Numbered from the stretch's first letter, positions 42,244-51,465 are shown. The stretch: DNA of 64,000 nucleotides from Maricaulis sp034670125 (GCF_034670125.1 NZ_JAXMOC010000001.1:496001-560000); one strand, 5' to 3'. The notes: generated by a model not told the origin, from the sequence alone. Translations and numbers: made by a program.

Positions 42244-42888
42244 GTGGTCGATCATTCAGATTTGCGTCTCTATCACGCACCGCGCACCCGCTCGATCCGG
42301 GTGCGGTGGTTGCTGGAGGAAATGGGTCTGCCTTACACCCTGGAAAACGTGGCGTTTGCCCAACGGCCAGCTGGTGACGAGGCCTATGCCGACGTGCACC
42401 CCCTGCGCAAAGTACCGGCATTGGCGGACAAGGGTCGCGTCATGTTCGAGTCGGTTGCCATCCTGCAATACGTAATGGGTCGGTATGGACCGACGGATCT
42501 CGACGTCAGGCCGGACGAGGCGGATTACGATCTTTTCCTGCAATGGCTGCATTTCGGGGAAAGCGGGATGATCATGCCGGTCACCCTTCTGTTGGCGCAC
42601 ACGGTCCTGCTGCCCGAAAAGGCGCGCAATGCGGCAATCGCCAAGTCGGCCAAGGCGGACACCGTCAAAGTGCTCGACCTGTTGGCCAACCATGGTCTGA
42701 AGGATCGGGACTATCTGGCCGGTGGTCGGTTCACCGCGGCCGATATCTCGGTTGGATACATGTTGTTCCTGCTCAAGATCATCAAACAGTTCGACGATGC
42801 GCCCGAGCCTGTGAAAGCCTATTTTTCGCGATTGACGGCTCGGCCCGGGTGGGTTGCTGCCAGCGCGGCTGAGGCGGTCCCGGCCTAA
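42244..42888 (+). CDS. glutathione S-transferase family protein
   Basis: A 214-residue GST. The thioredoxin-like N-terminal domain reads LRLYHAPRTRSIRVRWLLEE (catalytic Ser/Cys region) with HPLRKVPALADKG (cis-Pro) and FESVAILQYV; the all-alpha C-terminal domain has GRFTAADISVGYMLFLLK with the N-capping motif. The start is GTG at 42244, with GGGGAG 7 bases upstream. The electrophile substrate is unknown. It is convergent with the LytTR gene. Confidence 0.88.
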   Translation: MVDHSDLRLYHAPRTRSIRVRWLLEEMGLPYTLENVAFAQRPAGDEAYADVHPLRKVPALADKGRVMFESVAILQYVMGRYGPTDLDVRPDEADYDLFLQWLHFGESGMIMPVTLLLAHTVLLPEKARNAAIAKSAKADTVKVLDLLANHGLKDRDYLAGGRFTAADISVGYMLFLLKIIKQFDDAPEPVKAYFSRLTARPGWVAASAAEAVPA

Positions 42889-42906
42889 TTGCGGGCGTCA
42901 GTGAGG

Positions 42907-43737
42907 TCAGCCGAGAACGCGTTGGTCAAGGCGCTCGCGGACGTCCGCCCGATACCGGTCCGAGACCGGCAACCGGGCACCATTGGTCAGTTCGACCATG
43001 CGAAAACTCTCGCCGCGGGAGCGGGCGACACGGACGCATGACGGATTGACCAAGTGGGAGCGGTGTATGCGGACAAAGCCGGCCCCGGACAAGGCGGTCA
43101 CGAGTTGGGCCATGGTGGTCCGGTGCAGGACATCCCGATCGTTGAGGTGGAGGGCGATGTAATTGCCCTGGGCCGTGGCGCCCAGGATTTCGGCGACAGG
43201 AACATAGTCCACGCGGCCGCTGGATTTCACCGCCAGGGACCCCTTTTGAGGTGTCTGGGCGGTTTGTGGATCCGGGGGAGGCCGCATCTGGCGGCCGACC
43301 AGGAAGGCCATGGCGAACAGGACCACGTCCCAGAGGAAGTCCCGGACCCCGAAACTGCTCAGGGTCTGGAGCGGCGTTCTGTCAGTGCCGATTGAAAATG
43401 CGATCGCGGCGTAGGCCAGAATGGCGACCATGCTGGTGATGCCGGCCAGAACAGCCGAGCCCGCGCTCTCGCGCAGATTGGAATGGCTGTCGCGGGCGCC
43501 GAGTTTGAAGACGATCGGAAACAGGATCAGCCAGGGCAGGAGACCGCGCGCCCAGGCCAGCAGGTAAAGCGTGTAGTCGGCCTGAGGGTCCTGGCGCACC
43601 GCGTCGAGCCAGGCGGCGGTCGTGAATATGAGGAGGCAGGCCAGCCACGTCGTTGACGTGATGGCGAGGAAAGGTGCACGGAGCGGGAAGCCGCTGCGTC
43701 GGACGTCGCGTATTTCGTCTGCGAAAGCCAAAGTCAA
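42907..43737 (-). CDS. membrane-anchored LytTR transcriptional regulator
   Basis: A 276-residue protein with about four transmembrane segments (near 22-45, 58-80, 92-115, 130-148) and a C-terminal LytTR DNA-binding domain (about 165-272) with VDYVPVAEILGATAQGNYIA, FVRIHRSHLVNPSCVR and LPVSDRYRADVRERL. LytTR proteins with an N-terminal membrane domain sense unknown signals in the membrane. The start is TTG at 43737 (no ATG or GTG fits), and a second TTG at 43731 has better GGGA spacing. Its targets are unknown. Confidence 0.85.
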   Translation of the reverse strand: MTLAFADEIRDVRRSGFPLRAPFLAITSTTWLACLLIFTTAAWLDAVRQDPQADYTLYLLAWARGLLPWLILFPIVFKLGARDSHSNLRESAGSAVLAGITSMVAILAYAAIAFSIGTDRTPLQTLSSFGVRDFLWDVVLFAMAFLVGRQMRPPPDPQTAQTPQKGSLAVKSSGRVDYVPVAEILGATAQGNYIALHLNDRDVLHRTTMAQLVTALSGAGFVRIHRSHLVNPSCVRVARSRGESFRMVELTNGARLPVSDRYRADVRERLDQRVLG

Positions 43738-43934
43738 ATCCCGCTGTAGGCCGTCCCGGTGTCGAAGCGTCAGGCGGTCAGTCTCGCAGGCTGGGCCTGT
43801 TCAGCAAGGGGCCAGCGTCTGACAATTGCGCGAGATGGTGCGGGCCTGTGATCGGGCCAGGCATGACGTTTCAGTCTTGTCGGCGGATACCCCTGCCCAC
43901 CAGCCGGGGATGCCGCTATGTTGTCGGGTGAACG

Positions 43935-43955
43935 GGCCTGTCAGGGTGACAGGCC
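43935..43955. other. hairpin upstream of small DUF protein
   Basis: GGCCTGTC (43935-43942) and GACAGGCC (43948-43955) form a perfect 8-bp stem with an AGGGT loop, 25 bp before the start of the small DUF gene, inside the 243-bp gap between it and the divergent LytTR gene. It may sit in the leader of that gene. No T-tract follows, and nothing else was recognised in this gap. Confidence 0.5.
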
Positions 43956-43980
43956 GCAACCCTGTGCAAGCGAGGCCGGT

Positions 43981-44229
43981 ATGAAGGTCAAGATCGATAT
44001 TGATTGTACGCCTGAAGAAGCGCGGCACTTCCTGGGCCTTCCGGACGTGTCGCGGATCAATGATGCGATGGTCGATGAAGTGGTCAAGCGGACCGAAGCC
44101 AATCTGGACTCCATGGAGCCAGAGGCCCTGATGCGCCAATGGTCGGCGGTTGGTGGTCAAATGACCAATCAATTCATGGAGATGATGCGTCAGGCCGGGG
44201 GCGTGAGCGGGACCGGTAAGGACAAGTAG
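43981..44229 (+). CDS. small conserved protein, DUF6489-like
   Basis: An 82-residue protein starting MKVKIDIDCTPEEARHFLGL and followed by PDVSRINDAMVDEVVKRTEAN, a helical region with a MEPEAL-x-R-QW motif and an MTNQFMEMM segment. I associate the CTPEEAR-FLGLPDV start with an alphaproteobacterial DUF family (DUF6489) of unknown function. It lies 4 bp before mnmE, so it is probably cotranscribed with it. An in-frame start at 43918 would put the hairpin inside the coding region and is disfavoured. Confidence 0.75.
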   Translation: MKVKIDIDCTPEEARHFLGLPDVSRINDAMVDEVVKRTEANLDSMEPEALMRQWSAVGGQMTNQFMEMMRQAGGVSGTGKDK

Positions 44230-44233
44230 TATC

Positions 44234-45550
44234 GTGAATACAACGGTTTATGCTCTCGCAACGCCAGCCGGGCGCTCGGGAGTGGCGGTTATCCGGCTGT
44301 CGGGTCCGGACTCCGGCGGGATTCTGGACGCCTTGGCGGGGCGGCCCCGTCCGGTACCGCGGCAGGCGGCCCTTCGGGCTTTGCGCGACAGTCATGGCTC
44401 GGTCATGGATCGGGGCCTTGTGCTGTGGTTTCCCGGACCTGGGAGTTTTACCGGTGAAGATTGTGCCGAGTTTCAGGTTCATGGCGGCCCTGCGGTCATT
44501 GATGCTGTTCTCGCCGCTCTGGATGAAGCGGGGGCCCGCCCGGCTGAGGCCGGGGAGTTCACCCGCCGCGCTTTTGAAAACGAGAAGATAGACCTGACCG
44601 AGGCCGAGGGCCTGGCCGATCTGATCGATGCCGAGACCGAGGGTCAGCGGGTCCAGGCGCTGGCACAAATGTCGGGGTCGCTGCGTCGTCTCTATGATGG
44701 GTGGCGGGATGCGCTGATCACCGCGATGGCCTCGATCGAGGGCGAGATTGATTTTCCCGACGAGGCTGATGTACCGGACGCGCTGTCACATGCGGCCTAT
44801 GACCCGCTGAGTGAACTCATCGCGTCCATGATCCGCCATCTCGATGACGGGCGGCGGGGCGAGCGGATCCGGACCGGATTCTCCATTGTCTTGATTGGAG
44901 CACCCAATGCCGGCAAGTCGAGTTTGCTGAATTGTCTGGCCAGGCGTGACGCCGCCATTGTTACGGACATTCCGGGTACCACCCGCGACATCGTCGAGGT
45001 GCAGTTGACCATGGGCGGCTTCCCGGTCGTGATCTCGGATACGGCCGGGTTGCGCGAAGCCGTCGATGCGATCGAGGCCGAGGGTGTGCGCCGGGCGCTC
45101 GATCGGGCCGAACACGCGGATCTGAGGATCGGGGTGGCGGATGCTCGTTCGACCGACGATTTGCGAGATCTGGAGGGCCGCCTGACCGATGGAGACCTGC
45201 TGGTCCTGAACAAGCTGGATCTTGGGGCAGCGGCGCAGCGTGACGGCGCCTATCGGCTCAGCGCCAAATCCGGTGATGGTGTCGAGGCGCTGGAGGCCCG
45301 GATCGAAGAGATTGTCCGGGATCGGTTGTCGGCCAGGGAAATGCCGGCCTTGAGCCGAGCCCGTCATCGGCGAGCGGTGGAGACGGCGCTGGAGGCACTG
45401 GCGCGCTGTCGCGATCAGCTGGCCGATGCGCCTGAACTGGCCGGCGAAGATGCACGGCTGGCAGTCCGGGCCTTGGAAAGTCTCACCGGTCGGGTGGATG
45501 TCGAGGACATTCTCGATCGGGTGTTTTCCCAATTCTGTATCGGGAAGTAA
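44234..45550 (+). CDS. mnmE: tRNA modification GTPase MnmE
   Basis: With MnmG forms the enzyme that makes cmnm5U34 on tRNA wobble uridines. The 438-residue protein has the N-terminal folate-binding region, a G domain (G1 GAPNAGKSSLLNCL, G2/G3 IPGTTRDIVEVQL and DTAGLREAVDAIE, G4 NKLD), and the C-terminal FCIGK motif with the essential Cys. The start is GTG at 44234. The stop is 22 bp before parS1 at 45572. Confidence 0.96.
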   Translation: MNTTVYALATPAGRSGVAVIRLSGPDSGGILDALAGRPRPVPRQAALRALRDSHGSVMDRGLVLWFPGPGSFTGEDCAEFQVHGGPAVIDAVLAALDEAGARPAEAGEFTRRAFENEKIDLTEAEGLADLIDAETEGQRVQALAQMSGSLRRLYDGWRDALITAMASIEGEIDFPDEADVPDALSHAAYDPLSELIASMIRHLDDGRRGERIRTGFSIVLIGAPNAGKSSLLNCLARRDAAIVTDIPGTTRDIVEVQLTMGGFPVVISDTAGLREAVDAIEAEGVRRALDRAEHADLRIGVADARSTDDLRDLEGRLTDGDLLVLNKLDLGAAAQRDGAYRLSAKSGDGVEALEARIEEIVRDRLSAREMPALSRARHRRAVETALEALARCRDQLADAPELAGEDARLAVRALESLTGRVDVEDILDRVFSQFCIGK

Positions 45551-45571
45551 CCCGGCATCAATCCTGGTCGC

Positions 45572-45587
45572 TGTTTCACGTGAAACA
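45572..45587. other. parS site 1 (ParB centromere)
   Basis: Perfect 16-bp palindrome TGTTTCACGTGAAACA, the canonical parS sequence, in the mnmE-mnmG gap. With the second copy inside rsmG and parAB beside them it defines the chromosome centromere, about 9 kb from the putative origin. ParB spreads from such sites, and SMC is loaded there, in well-studied relatives. Confidence 0.95.
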
Positions 45588-45672
45588 TTCGTCGGACGAT
45601 CTCGACTCAGATGGGTGAAGGCCCTATGTAGGCCGACTTCTTCTTGAGCCTGAACCGAACGGATCGATCCCC

Positions 45673-47532
45673 ATGCAAACCTGGGACGTCATTGTCATTG
45701 GCGGTGGACATGCCGGCTGCGATGCCGCGGCCGCGTCGGCGCGGCTGGGTGCCCGGACCCTTTTGCTCACCCACAAGATCGAGACCATTGGTGAAATGTC
45801 CTGCAATCCGGCGATCGGGGGGCTCGGCAAGGGTCATCTGGTGCGTGAGATCGATGCGCTTGATGGATTGATGGGGCGGGTCGCGGATGCGTCCGGGATC
45901 CAGTTCCGTCTTTTGAACCGTTCCAAGGGTCCGGCGGTACGCGGGCCGCGGACCCAGTCAGATCGGGCGCTCTACCGGTCAGCGATGCAGGGCGAGCTCG
46001 CCGATCTGCCGGGGCTGGAGATCCGGGCGGCTGCGGTCGAGGACCTGATGTTCGATGGCGACCGCTGCGTCGGGGCTACCGATGCGGTCGGGAATGCCTA
46101 TCATGCGGCTGCCGTCGTGCTGACGACCGGAACCTTTCTTCGAGGCCTGATCCACAAGGGTTCCGAGCGTATCCCCGCAGGGCGAGCCGGTGAAGCACCG
46201 TCCATTGGCCTGTCAGACACGCTGTACGGCATGGACCTGCAGATGGGTCGGCTCAAGACGGGGACCCCGGCCCGGCTTCTCCGGTCGTCGATTGACTGGG
46301 ACAGTCTCGAGCAGCAGGCCGCCGACGATGTGCCCGTGCCCTTTTCTTTCCTGAGCGGCCGGATCGATGTGCCGCAGATCAGCTGTGCTGTGACCCGCAC
46401 CACCGCGGAAACGCACAGGATCATCGCTGACAATCTCGGTCAGTCTGCGGTCTATTCCGGTGCGATTGCCGGTCGGGGTCCGCGGTATTGTCCGTCAATC
46501 GAGGACAAGGTTGTCCGGTTTGCAGACCGGTCGGCGCACCAGATCTTCCTGGAGCCGGAAGGATTGGAAGACGACACTGTCTATCCCAACGGGATTTCCA
46601 CCTCGCTGCCGGACGCGGTCCAGCAGGCATTCCTGGAGACCATTCCGGGCTTGGAACAGGTCGCGGTCAAGCGGTACGGCTACGCCATCGAGTATGATTA
46701 TGTTGATCCGCGCGAACTGGATACGACCCTGCAGCTTCGCAAACGGGCGGGACTGTGGCTGGCCGGTCAGATCAACGGAACAACCGGGTATGAGGAAGCG
46801 GCCGCGCAAGGGTTGATGGCCGGTGCCAATGCCGCGCTTTCGGCGACGGGGCGCGAGCCATTCGTGTTGGGGCGATCGGATGCCTATATCGGTGTGATGA
46901 TCGACGATCTGATCACGCGCGGCGTCAGCGAGCCCTATCGGATGTTCACGTCGCGGGCTGAGTATCGGCTGACCTTGCGCGCCGATAACGCGGATCAGAG
47001 GCTGACGCCGAAAGCCCTGGAGCTGGGGCTCGCCGGACGCGAACGCCGCAAAGCATTTGACAGCAAGATGGACGAGCTGTCCGCAGCTCGGGCCCTGTCG
47101 GAGCGCCTATCGCTGACGCCAAATGAAGCGCGGGACAGGGGTTTGTCCGTCAATGCTGATGGCAAGCGTCGGACCGTCAGCGAATTGCTGGCCTATCCCG
47201 ATGTGAACTGGAATCGCCTGTGCGCGATCTGGCCGGAGTTGGCATCGGTGTCGGCTGGTGTCGCCGAGCAGATCGAGATTGACGCGCTGTATGCGGGCTA
47301 TATCGACCGGCAACAGGCCGATATCCTCGCCTTCCGCCGTGACGAAGCCGTTCGGCTTCCTCGGGGGCTCGACTATGGCGGAATCGGCGGGCTCAGCAAT
47401 GAGGCGCGCGAAAAGCTGGAGCGGGCCCGGCCGGAAACGCTGGGGCAGGCGGCCCGGATCGAGGGCGTCACCCCCGGGGCACTGACGGCCGTCCTCGCCC
47501 ACGTCAAACGGCGTTCGCAGGAGGCGGGCTAA
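45673..47532 (+). CDS. mnmG: tRNA uridine-5-carboxymethylaminomethyl modification enzyme MnmG (GidA)
   Basis: FAD-dependent partner of MnmE, 619 residues. FAD-binding motif VIVIGGGHAGCDAAAASARL is at residues 7-26, GGLGKGHLVREIDALDGLMG follows, then the conserved cysteine region ISCAVTRTTAETHRII, SRAEYRLTLRADNAD and a C-terminal GGIGGLSNEAREKLERARPE. The start ATG at 45673 lies 85 bp after the parS site. Stop TAA touches the rsmG ATG. Confidence 0.97.
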   Translation: MQTWDVIVIGGGHAGCDAAAASARLGARTLLLTHKIETIGEMSCNPAIGGLGKGHLVREIDALDGLMGRVADASGIQFRLLNRSKGPAVRGPRTQSDRALYRSAMQGELADLPGLEIRAAAVEDLMFDGDRCVGATDAVGNAYHAAAVVLTTGTFLRGLIHKGSERIPAGRAGEAPSIGLSDTLYGMDLQMGRLKTGTPARLLRSSIDWDSLEQQAADDVPVPFSFLSGRIDVPQISCAVTRTTAETHRIIADNLGQSAVYSGAIAGRGPRYCPSIEDKVVRFADRSAHQIFLEPEGLEDDTVYPNGISTSLPDAVQQAFLETIPGLEQVAVKRYGYAIEYDYVDPRELDTTLQLRKRAGLWLAGQINGTTGYEEAAAQGLMAGANAALSATGREPFVLGRSDAYIGVMIDDLITRGVSEPYRMFTSRAEYRLTLRADNADQRLTPKALELGLAGRERRKAFDSKMDELSAARALSERLSLTPNEARDRGLSVNADGKRRTVSELLAYPDVNWNRLCAIWPELASVSAGVAEQIEIDALYAGYIDRQQADILAFRRDEAVRLPRGLDYGGIGGLSNEAREKLERARPETLGQAARIEGVTPGALTAVLAHVKRRSQEAG

Positions 47533-48156
47533 ATGGATCGTGAAGCGTTTGGCCGTGACACCGGTGTTTCACGTGAAACACTCGACGGGTTCGAGACCTG
47601 GCGCAGGCTATTGGTCGAGACCAATGCTCACACCAATCTGGTAGGGCGATCCACGCTCGACCAATTCTGGGCCCGGCACGCCATGGACAGCTTCCAGCTG
47701 CTTGACCATGTCGGGCCTGATGTCAGCAAGGTCGCGGACCTGGGAGCGGGCGCCGGCTTTCCCGGTATCGCCCTGGCCCTCGGATTTCGTGACCGTGGGC
47801 AGGCTGCGCATGTGACCCTGGTCGACTCGGTCGGGAAGAAGGTCGCCTTTCTTCGCAAGACGATCGCGACTTTGGGTCTGGATGCGGACGCCCGATCGGT
47901 ACGCGTCGAGACACTGGACCCTGGCGAAGGCTTTGACCTGGTCACCGCCCGGGCTTTCGCGCCGTTGAATAAATTATTGGGGTATGTCTCACCCTTGTTG
48001 AAAAACAGGGCTCAAGGGCTTTTTTTCAAAGGCCAAAACTATCGCGATGAATTGACCGAGGCCCGTAAACACTGGACATTCGATTGTGAAGTCATACCCA
48101 GTCGTACCAGTGATGGGGTGATCCTGCGCATTCATGAGGTAGATCGTGCCAACTGA
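47533..48156 (+). CDS. rsmG: 16S rRNA (guanine527-N7)-methyltransferase
   Basis: SAM-dependent methyltransferase that modifies G527 in the 530 loop, 207 residues. VADLGAGAGFPGIALAL is the SAM-binding motif; NAHTNLVGRSTLDQFWARHA is the typical N-terminal helical region; TARAFAPLNKLLGY follows. The N-terminus GVSRETL is coded by a perfect parS, a situation known in other gidB genes. The stop overlaps the parA GTG by 11 nt. Confidence 0.96.
   Translation: MDREAFGRDTGVSRETLDGFETWRRLLVETNAHTNLVGRSTLDQFWARHAMDSFQLLDHVGPDVSKVADLGAGAGFPGIALALGFRDRGQAAHVTLVDSVGKKVAFLRKTIATLGLDADARSVRVETLDPGEGFDLVTARAFAPLNKLLGYVSPLLKNRAQGLFFKGQNYRDELTEARKHWTFDCEVIPSRTSDGVILRIHEVDRAN
47565..47580. other. parS site 2, inside rsmG
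   Basis: A second perfect TGTTTCACGTGAAACA, in frame within rsmG codons 11-16 (Val-Ser-Arg-Glu-Thr), 2.0 kb from site 1 and just upstream of parA. The amino-acid motif VSRET is conserved in RsmG proteins of organisms that use this parS, so both the protein and the DNA site constrain the sequence. Confidence 0.95.
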
Positions 48157-48991
48157 CGTCCAGCGTTCCAAGGCGCCCCGGGTAATCGCCGTCGCCAACC
48201 AGAAGGGCGGTGTGGGCAAAACCACCACCGCCATCAATCTCGGCACGGCGCTCGCGGCCATCAAGCAAAAGGTCGCGATCATCGACCTTGACCCGCAAGG
48301 TAATGCCTCCACGGGCCTGGGCGTGCCTCCTGCCAAGCGCACCCTGACATCCTATGATGTGCTGGTTGGCGGGGATTCCCTCAAGTCTGCCATGGCCCCA
48401 ACGGTGGTCCCTGGATTGAGTATCGTGCCATCGGACGAGCTTTTGTCAGGAGCCGAGCTCGAACTGGCCGATGACCAGCGTCGCTCCTATCGGCTTAAAC
48501 GCGCGATCGATCAAAGCATGCAAGCTCTGGGGCCGGATGCTGCCGCGCTTGATTACATCCTGATTGACTGTCCGCCATCCCTGAACGTCCTGACAGTGAA
48601 CTCGCTCACTGCCGCCGACTCGATCCTCGTTCCGCTGCAATGTGAGTTCTTCGCCCTGGAAGGGCTGTCCCAACTGCTCAAGACGGTCGAGCGTGTCCGG
48701 GGTCACCTGAATTCGCGTCTGGATATCCAGGGCGTTGTCCTGACCATGTATGACAGCCGCAACAACCTGTCGGCCGAAGTGGCGGCCGATGTGCGCGAGC
48801 ATTTCGGCGACAAGGTCTACAAGACGGTCATTCCGCGCAATGTTCGGGTGTCGGAGGCGCCGTCAGTCGGCAAGCCGGTTCTCCTTTACGACCTGCATTG
48901 CTCCGGATCGCAGGCCTATATCAGCCTGGCCAAGGAAATCGTCCAGCAGGAACGCAAACGTCGTCGTGAAACACAGGGTGAAATGGCATGA
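48146..48991 (+). CDS. parA: chromosome partitioning ATPase ParA
   Basis: Walker-type ATPase of chromosome segregation, 281 residues. The deviant Walker A is VANQKGGVGKTTTAINLGTA (signature Lys), with IIDLDPQGNASTGLG and YILIDCPPSLNVLTVNSLT. The GTG start (48146) lies inside the end of rsmG with GAGG upstream and gives the first possible position before the Walker motif. The stop overlaps the parB ATG (ATGA). Confidence 0.96.
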   Translation: MPTDVQRSKAPRVIAVANQKGGVGKTTTAINLGTALAAIKQKVAIIDLDPQGNASTGLGVPPAKRTLTSYDVLVGGDSLKSAMAPTVVPGLSIVPSDELLSGAELELADDQRRSYRLKRAIDQSMQALGPDAAALDYILIDCPPSLNVLTVNSLTAADSILVPLQCEFFALEGLSQLLKTVERVRGHLNSRLDIQGVVLTMYDSRNNLSAEVAADVREHFGDKVYKTVIPRNVRVSEAPSVGKPVLLYDLHCSGSQAYISLAKEIVQQERKRRRETQGEMA

Positions 48992-49908
48992 GCGCCAGCG
49001 AAAAGAACAAGCGCCTTGGTCGTGGCCTCTCGGCTCTCCTGGGTGAGACCGATACGGGCGGCTATAGCGCGCCCGAAGCTGATGCGCCGCCGTCTTCAGT
49101 CCCATCGCGCGATGGCGTCCGGATGATCCCGATCGAACTGATCGCACCGAATCCGGATCAGCCTCGCAAGACGATTACCGAGCCCGAGCTCAATGCGCTG
49201 GCGGAATCCATCGCCGACAAGGGGATTGTCCAGCCGATCCTGGTGCGTCCTGTCGATGGCGGTGATCGCTTCCAGATCGTTGCTGGGGAACGTCGCTGGC
49301 GTGCGGCGCAGAGGGCGCGACTGCATGAAGTACCCGCCCTGGTGCGGGAACTCACCGATCGGGAAACGCTGGAAATCGGCATCGTCGAGAATGTTCAGCG
49401 TGCTGACCTTAACCCGGTCGAAGAAGCGCAGGCCTACCGCCAGTTGATCGATCGTTTCGGGCACACCCAGGAAGATGTCGCCCATGCGGTGTCCAAGAGC
49501 CGCAGTCATGTTGCCAACATGATGCGGCTGCTGTCCCTCCCGGATCCGGTTCTTGCCCATCTGGCAAGCGGACAGATTTCGGCCGGCCATGCGCGTGCGA
49601 TCGCCAATGCGCCTGACCCGGAAGCGCTGTGCGAGCGTATCATCGCAAGTGGATTGTCAGTTCGCGATGCCGAGAAGCTGGCGCGGGACTCACACAGTCC
49701 CCGTGCCCCGGAGACCAAGGCGGGTGACCGCGGACCGGTCTCCAAGGATGCGGACACCCGGGCGCTGGAAGCCGATATCACGGCGCGTCTCGGTCTCGCT
49801 GTCGAGATCAAACATGGCGCCAAGGGCGGCGAACTGCGCGTGCAATACAGGACGCTCGAGCAACTTGATGATGTCTGTCGACGGCTCAGTGCCGATGGCG
49901 GACGCTGA
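48988..49908 (+). CDS. parB: chromosome partitioning protein ParB
   Basis: CTPase and parS-binding protein, 306 residues. Residues 2-15 are the basic ParA-interaction tail (KNKRLGRGLSALLG). The N-terminal CTPase region has LIAPNPDQPRKTI and IVAGERRWRAAQRARLHEVP (arginine patch); the helix-turn-helix that reads parS is in AHAVSKSRSHVANMMRLLSL; the C-terminal dimerisation segment ends EQLDDVCRRL. It follows parA with overlap and is directly adjacent (tail to tail) to holA. Confidence 0.96.
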   Translation: MSASEKNKRLGRGLSALLGETDTGGYSAPEADAPPSSVPSRDGVRMIPIELIAPNPDQPRKTITEPELNALAESIADKGIVQPILVRPVDGGDRFQIVAGERRWRAAQRARLHEVPALVRELTDRETLEIGIVENVQRADLNPVEEAQAYRQLIDRFGHTQEDVAHAVSKSRSHVANMMRLLSLPDPVLAHLASGQISAGHARAIANAPDPEALCERIIASGLSVRDAEKLARDSHSPRAPETKAGDRGPVSKDADTRALEADITARLGLAVEIKHGAKGGELRVQYRTLEQLDDVCRRLSADGGR

Positions 49909-50961
49909 TCAGCGGTCCATCTGCGCGGCGCCACGAGCGAGCCGCAACAGCAGATCACCCACCAACGCTTCTGCCGGCGCGCCTGAGGATTTGACGGCGC
50001 GCTCAGCGTCGAAGGCGAGCTGGCGGGCATGGTCCAACCTGCGACCACGCCATAGCGATAATTGCCGCCTGAAGGTATCGGCTTGCGGGCCGTATCGGGG
50101 CGCGCCGCTTCGAGCCATCGCCCCGTCATTCCCGCCAGCGGCATGGACCGCACCGAGTTGATCAAGTCGCCGTTGCAGGGCCCGCAATATTCCAACGGCT
50201 GATCCGCCCGCCGTAATCGACCGGTGATAGGCACTGTCAGCCTTGGTCAGCAATCCGAGCAGGGCTGGAGCGAGAACTGCATCGAGTTGTGCCTCTCCCT
50301 GGCCGGCGGCAATCGCCTCAACGTCCTCACGCGTGACCGTGTTGTCATCTTCGGCGCGCTGAAATCGGAGCCCTTTATAGAGGATCAGTTTTTCGATCTC
50401 GCCGCGAGCAAGGGCGCGGTCACCCTCCAGTCGGGGCAGCCAGGCCGCGCGCGCTTCGCGTGCAAGCTCAAGACCTTCTACTTTCAGCATGCTTTCACAC
50501 AGCGATTCGAGTGACTGCGAACTGTCAGCATAACATGCTATAGTAATTGCTTTTTTTGCCGGTTCGAAGGTCTTTCGAAGCTTCCCTCGCGGCGCTAGAT
50601 CTCCGGATTCGACCACCAGCACAGCTTCGGCCGTCTGAGAGCCACTCTCCAGACCCTCAATCATGTCGATGACCGGCCCGCTTCCGCTCTCACCGGTCAG
50701 CCTGACCCGGACAAGCCGCTTTCCTCCCGTCAGTGACATCGCGGCCATGGCGTCAGCGAGACCGGCCGGGTCCGCCTTCAGATCGTCCTCGGTCAATTGG
50801 GTCAGAGCGAAGGGGTCGTCCGGATCTTCCAGGATCGACCGGACCAGTGTCTGGGCGCGTTCATGGGTCAACCCGCGGTCCGGGCCGTAGATCAGGTAGG
50901 CGCGAATGGACGGGTCGGGATTTTGTACCCGGGCGTCGGCTTCGCGTGCGGAGGCCTTCAC
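49909..50961 (-). CDS. holA: DNA polymerase III delta subunit
   Basis: Clamp-loader subunit that opens the beta ring, 350 residues. Features are RAYLIYGPDRGLTHERAQTL (Walker-A remnant region), MAAMSLTGGKRLVRVRLTGE, SLCESMLKVEGLELAREARA and the C-terminal SAVGILRALQRRLDQL. The start is GTG at 50961, overlapping the lptE stop (GTGA). The lptE-holA pair is a conserved arrangement; leuS lies upstream of lptE. Confidence 0.92.
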   Translation of the reverse strand: MKASAREADARVQNPDPSIRAYLIYGPDRGLTHERAQTLVRSILEDPDDPFALTQLTEDDLKADPAGLADAMAAMSLTGGKRLVRVRLTGESGSGPVIDMIEGLESGSQTAEAVLVVESGDLAPRGKLRKTFEPAKKAITIACYADSSQSLESLCESMLKVEGLELAREARAAWLPRLEGDRALARGEIEKLILYKGLRFQRAEDDNTVTREDVEAIAAGQGEAQLDAVLAPALLGLLTKADSAYHRSITAGGSAVGILRALQRRLDQLGAVHAAGGNDGAMARSGAPRYGPQADTFRRQLSLWRGRRLDHARQLAFDAERAVKSSGAPAEALVGDLLLRLARGAAQMDR

Positions 50962-51461
50962 TGGGTGTCGGCGTCCCGAAGCGCTCGCACGAGCTGGTTG
51001 GCGATCCGTTCAGCTGCGAGCTGGGCCGCGCGCTCGGTCGCGTCACGCTCGGCGGCGACCGAGGCATAGACCGATTGCGGGACGTTGTAGGACGCTTCAG
51101 TGCGTACGGTTCCGGCGACGACCGGAACAACATCACCGTCGCGGAACAGGCCATACTCGACGGACAGTCCGATTGCATAGCGCGACACCGCGGCATCAGT
51201 CCCTACTCCGAGCGCGGACCGGCTGGTAGTGCTTTCGGTCCGCAGCGTCAGGGGACCAGACGCATGGCGCGCACCCATCCGGTCGAGCAGGGCTTCCTGC
51301 AGGTGGAAATCAACCTGTTCGCGACCGGTCTCAATCTGGATGTCGGCCAAGGCGCTGTTGACACCCGCCCCGCCATACATCGGCGAAAAGCCGCAGGCTG
51401 ACAGGCTCAATCCCGCCGAAACGACGAGACCGACAAGAAGTGCACGGCGGCTGGAACGCAT
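50958..51461 (-). CDS. lptE: LPS-assembly lipoprotein LptE
   Basis: Outer-membrane plug of the LptD translocon, 167 residues. A signal peptide ends at the lipobox LSAC (Cys23) followed by GFSPMYGG, the conserved LptE start. VSRYAIGLSVEYGLFRDGD and RTEASYNVPQSVYASVAAER give the beta-sheet core, and a helical end (AAERIANQLVRALRDAD) closes it. It lies between leuS (4-bp gap) and holA (overlap), an order also seen in gammaproteobacteria. Confidence 0.9.
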   Translation of the reverse strand: MRSSRRALLVGLVVSAGLSLSACGFSPMYGGAGVNSALADIQIETGREQVDFHLQEALLDRMGARHASGPLTLRTESTTSRSALGVGTDAAVSRYAIGLSVEYGLFRDGDVVPVVAGTVRTEASYNVPQSVYASVAAERDATERAAQLAAERIANQLVRALRDADTQ

Positions 51462-51465
51462 GATT

